From: Marinobacter sp.
Lineage (GTDB): Bacteria; Pseudomonadota; Gammaproteobacteria; Pseudomonadales; Oleiphilaceae
Assembly: GCA_018066865.1 (NCBI GenBank)
Contig: JAGPVT010000184.1
Location: 1-64,000 of the forward strand
Direction of reading: 5' to 3'
DNA length: 64,000 bases
The notes under the pieces are model-generated. The model was not told the origin of the DNA. It did not search any database and worked only from the letters and a program-made list of their open reading frames with translations. Position 1 is the first letter of the stretch. Each line of letters begins with the position of its first letter. Positions 63,883 through 64,000 of the stretch are shown one piece after another. The position numbers were made by a program, and so were the translations under genes.

Positions 63883-64000
63883 ATGAGTGGATTAGGTGGG
63901 TTGAATAAATCTCCCAATGGCGTTGTGTTAGGTCTGGTTCAGCTGCAGCTACCGGACGTGGCCACGCCAGAGCAGCTGGCGACTCAGACCCGCCGCGTGT
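63883..64000 (+). CDS. amiF: formamidase, N-terminal part (runs off the window)
   Basis: ATG 63883, with GGAGG upstream, opens a frame to the window end. It encodes MSGLGGLNKSPNGVVLGLVQ and LQLPDVATPEQLATQTRRV. This matches the conserved beginning of AmiF-type formamidases of the nitrilase superfamily, which release formate and ammonia from formamide. The catalytic residues lie beyond the window. Confidence 0.85.
   Translation, partial: MSGLGGLNKSPNGVVLGLVQLQLPDVATPEQLATQTRRV

Overview
The window is about 64 kb of gene-dense, roughly 55-60% GC bacterial DNA that looks like the chromosome of a marine gammaproteobacterium. The arginine succinyltransferase (ast) genes beside an aot-type transporter, a glcDEF/TRAP locus, and the general protein style suggest Marinobacter or a close relative. 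The genus is an inference. I saw no rRNA, tRNA, CRISPR array, insertion sequence or phage gene.

Layout. (1) 1-13 kb: arginine/ornithine use. There is the tail of astA, then astD and astB, and further on astE with a complete aotPJQM transporter. A TetR-controlled RND efflux pair (3.0-7.9 kb) is inserted between them. (2) 12.3-21.1 kb: a GntR repressor, a DctPQM TRAP transporter and glcG-glcD-glcE-glcF, a glycolate/2-hydroxyacid uptake and oxidation unit with two identical GntR operators. (3) 21.1-25.0 kb: a DUF4124 protein, a Bcr/CflA exporter, a SulP transporter and a decayed globin gene. (4) 25-44.7 kb: a purine catabolism island. It has a BMP-type binding protein, a probable 8-oxoguanine deaminase, a 2-oxoglutarate/Fe(II) oxygenase, and a tightly coupled leftward operon xdhA-xdhB-xdhC-uraD-uraH-guaD-puuD. 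Divergent from that operon are a nucleobase/nucleoside ABC transporter, a Tsx-like porin, a RutR-like TetR regulator, allantoinase (puuE) and allantoicase (alc). Together these take guanine, xanthine and 8-oxoguanine through urate, 5-hydroxyisourate, OHCU, allantoin and allantoate to ureidoglycolate plus urea. (5) 44.9-54.4 kb: a less familiar set. It has an NMT1/ThiY-like binding protein without its transporter, a second three-subunit molybdenum hydroxylase, a broken ATZ/TRZ amidohydrolase, a diiron-ferritin/rubredoxin fusion coupled to a deacetylase-type metallohydrolase, and an intact ATZ/TRZ deaminase. (6) 54.5-64 kb: a leftward operon encoding a second BMP-type ABC importer, two tandem biuret-hydrolase-like cysteine hydrolases, an AtzF allophanate hydrolase and an AtzH-like protein. 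A GntR gene is divergent from it, followed by the start of a formamidase gene (amiF).

Control. Regions 4-6 share a control pattern that I read from the sequence. Sigma-54 type -24/-12 elements (GG-N10-GC) lie in front of at least eight transcription units, and six palindromes related to TGACCA-N2-TGGTCA, the form reported for RutR, lie on or near five of those transcription-unit promoters. The simplest reading is one nitrogen-scavenging regulon in which NtrC/sigma-54 signals nitrogen limitation and the RutR-like and GntR repressors signal substrate. The most original parts are the biuret/allophanate importer operon and the diiron-rubredoxin/deacetylase/molybdenum-hydroxylase neighbourhood, whose substrates I cannot name.
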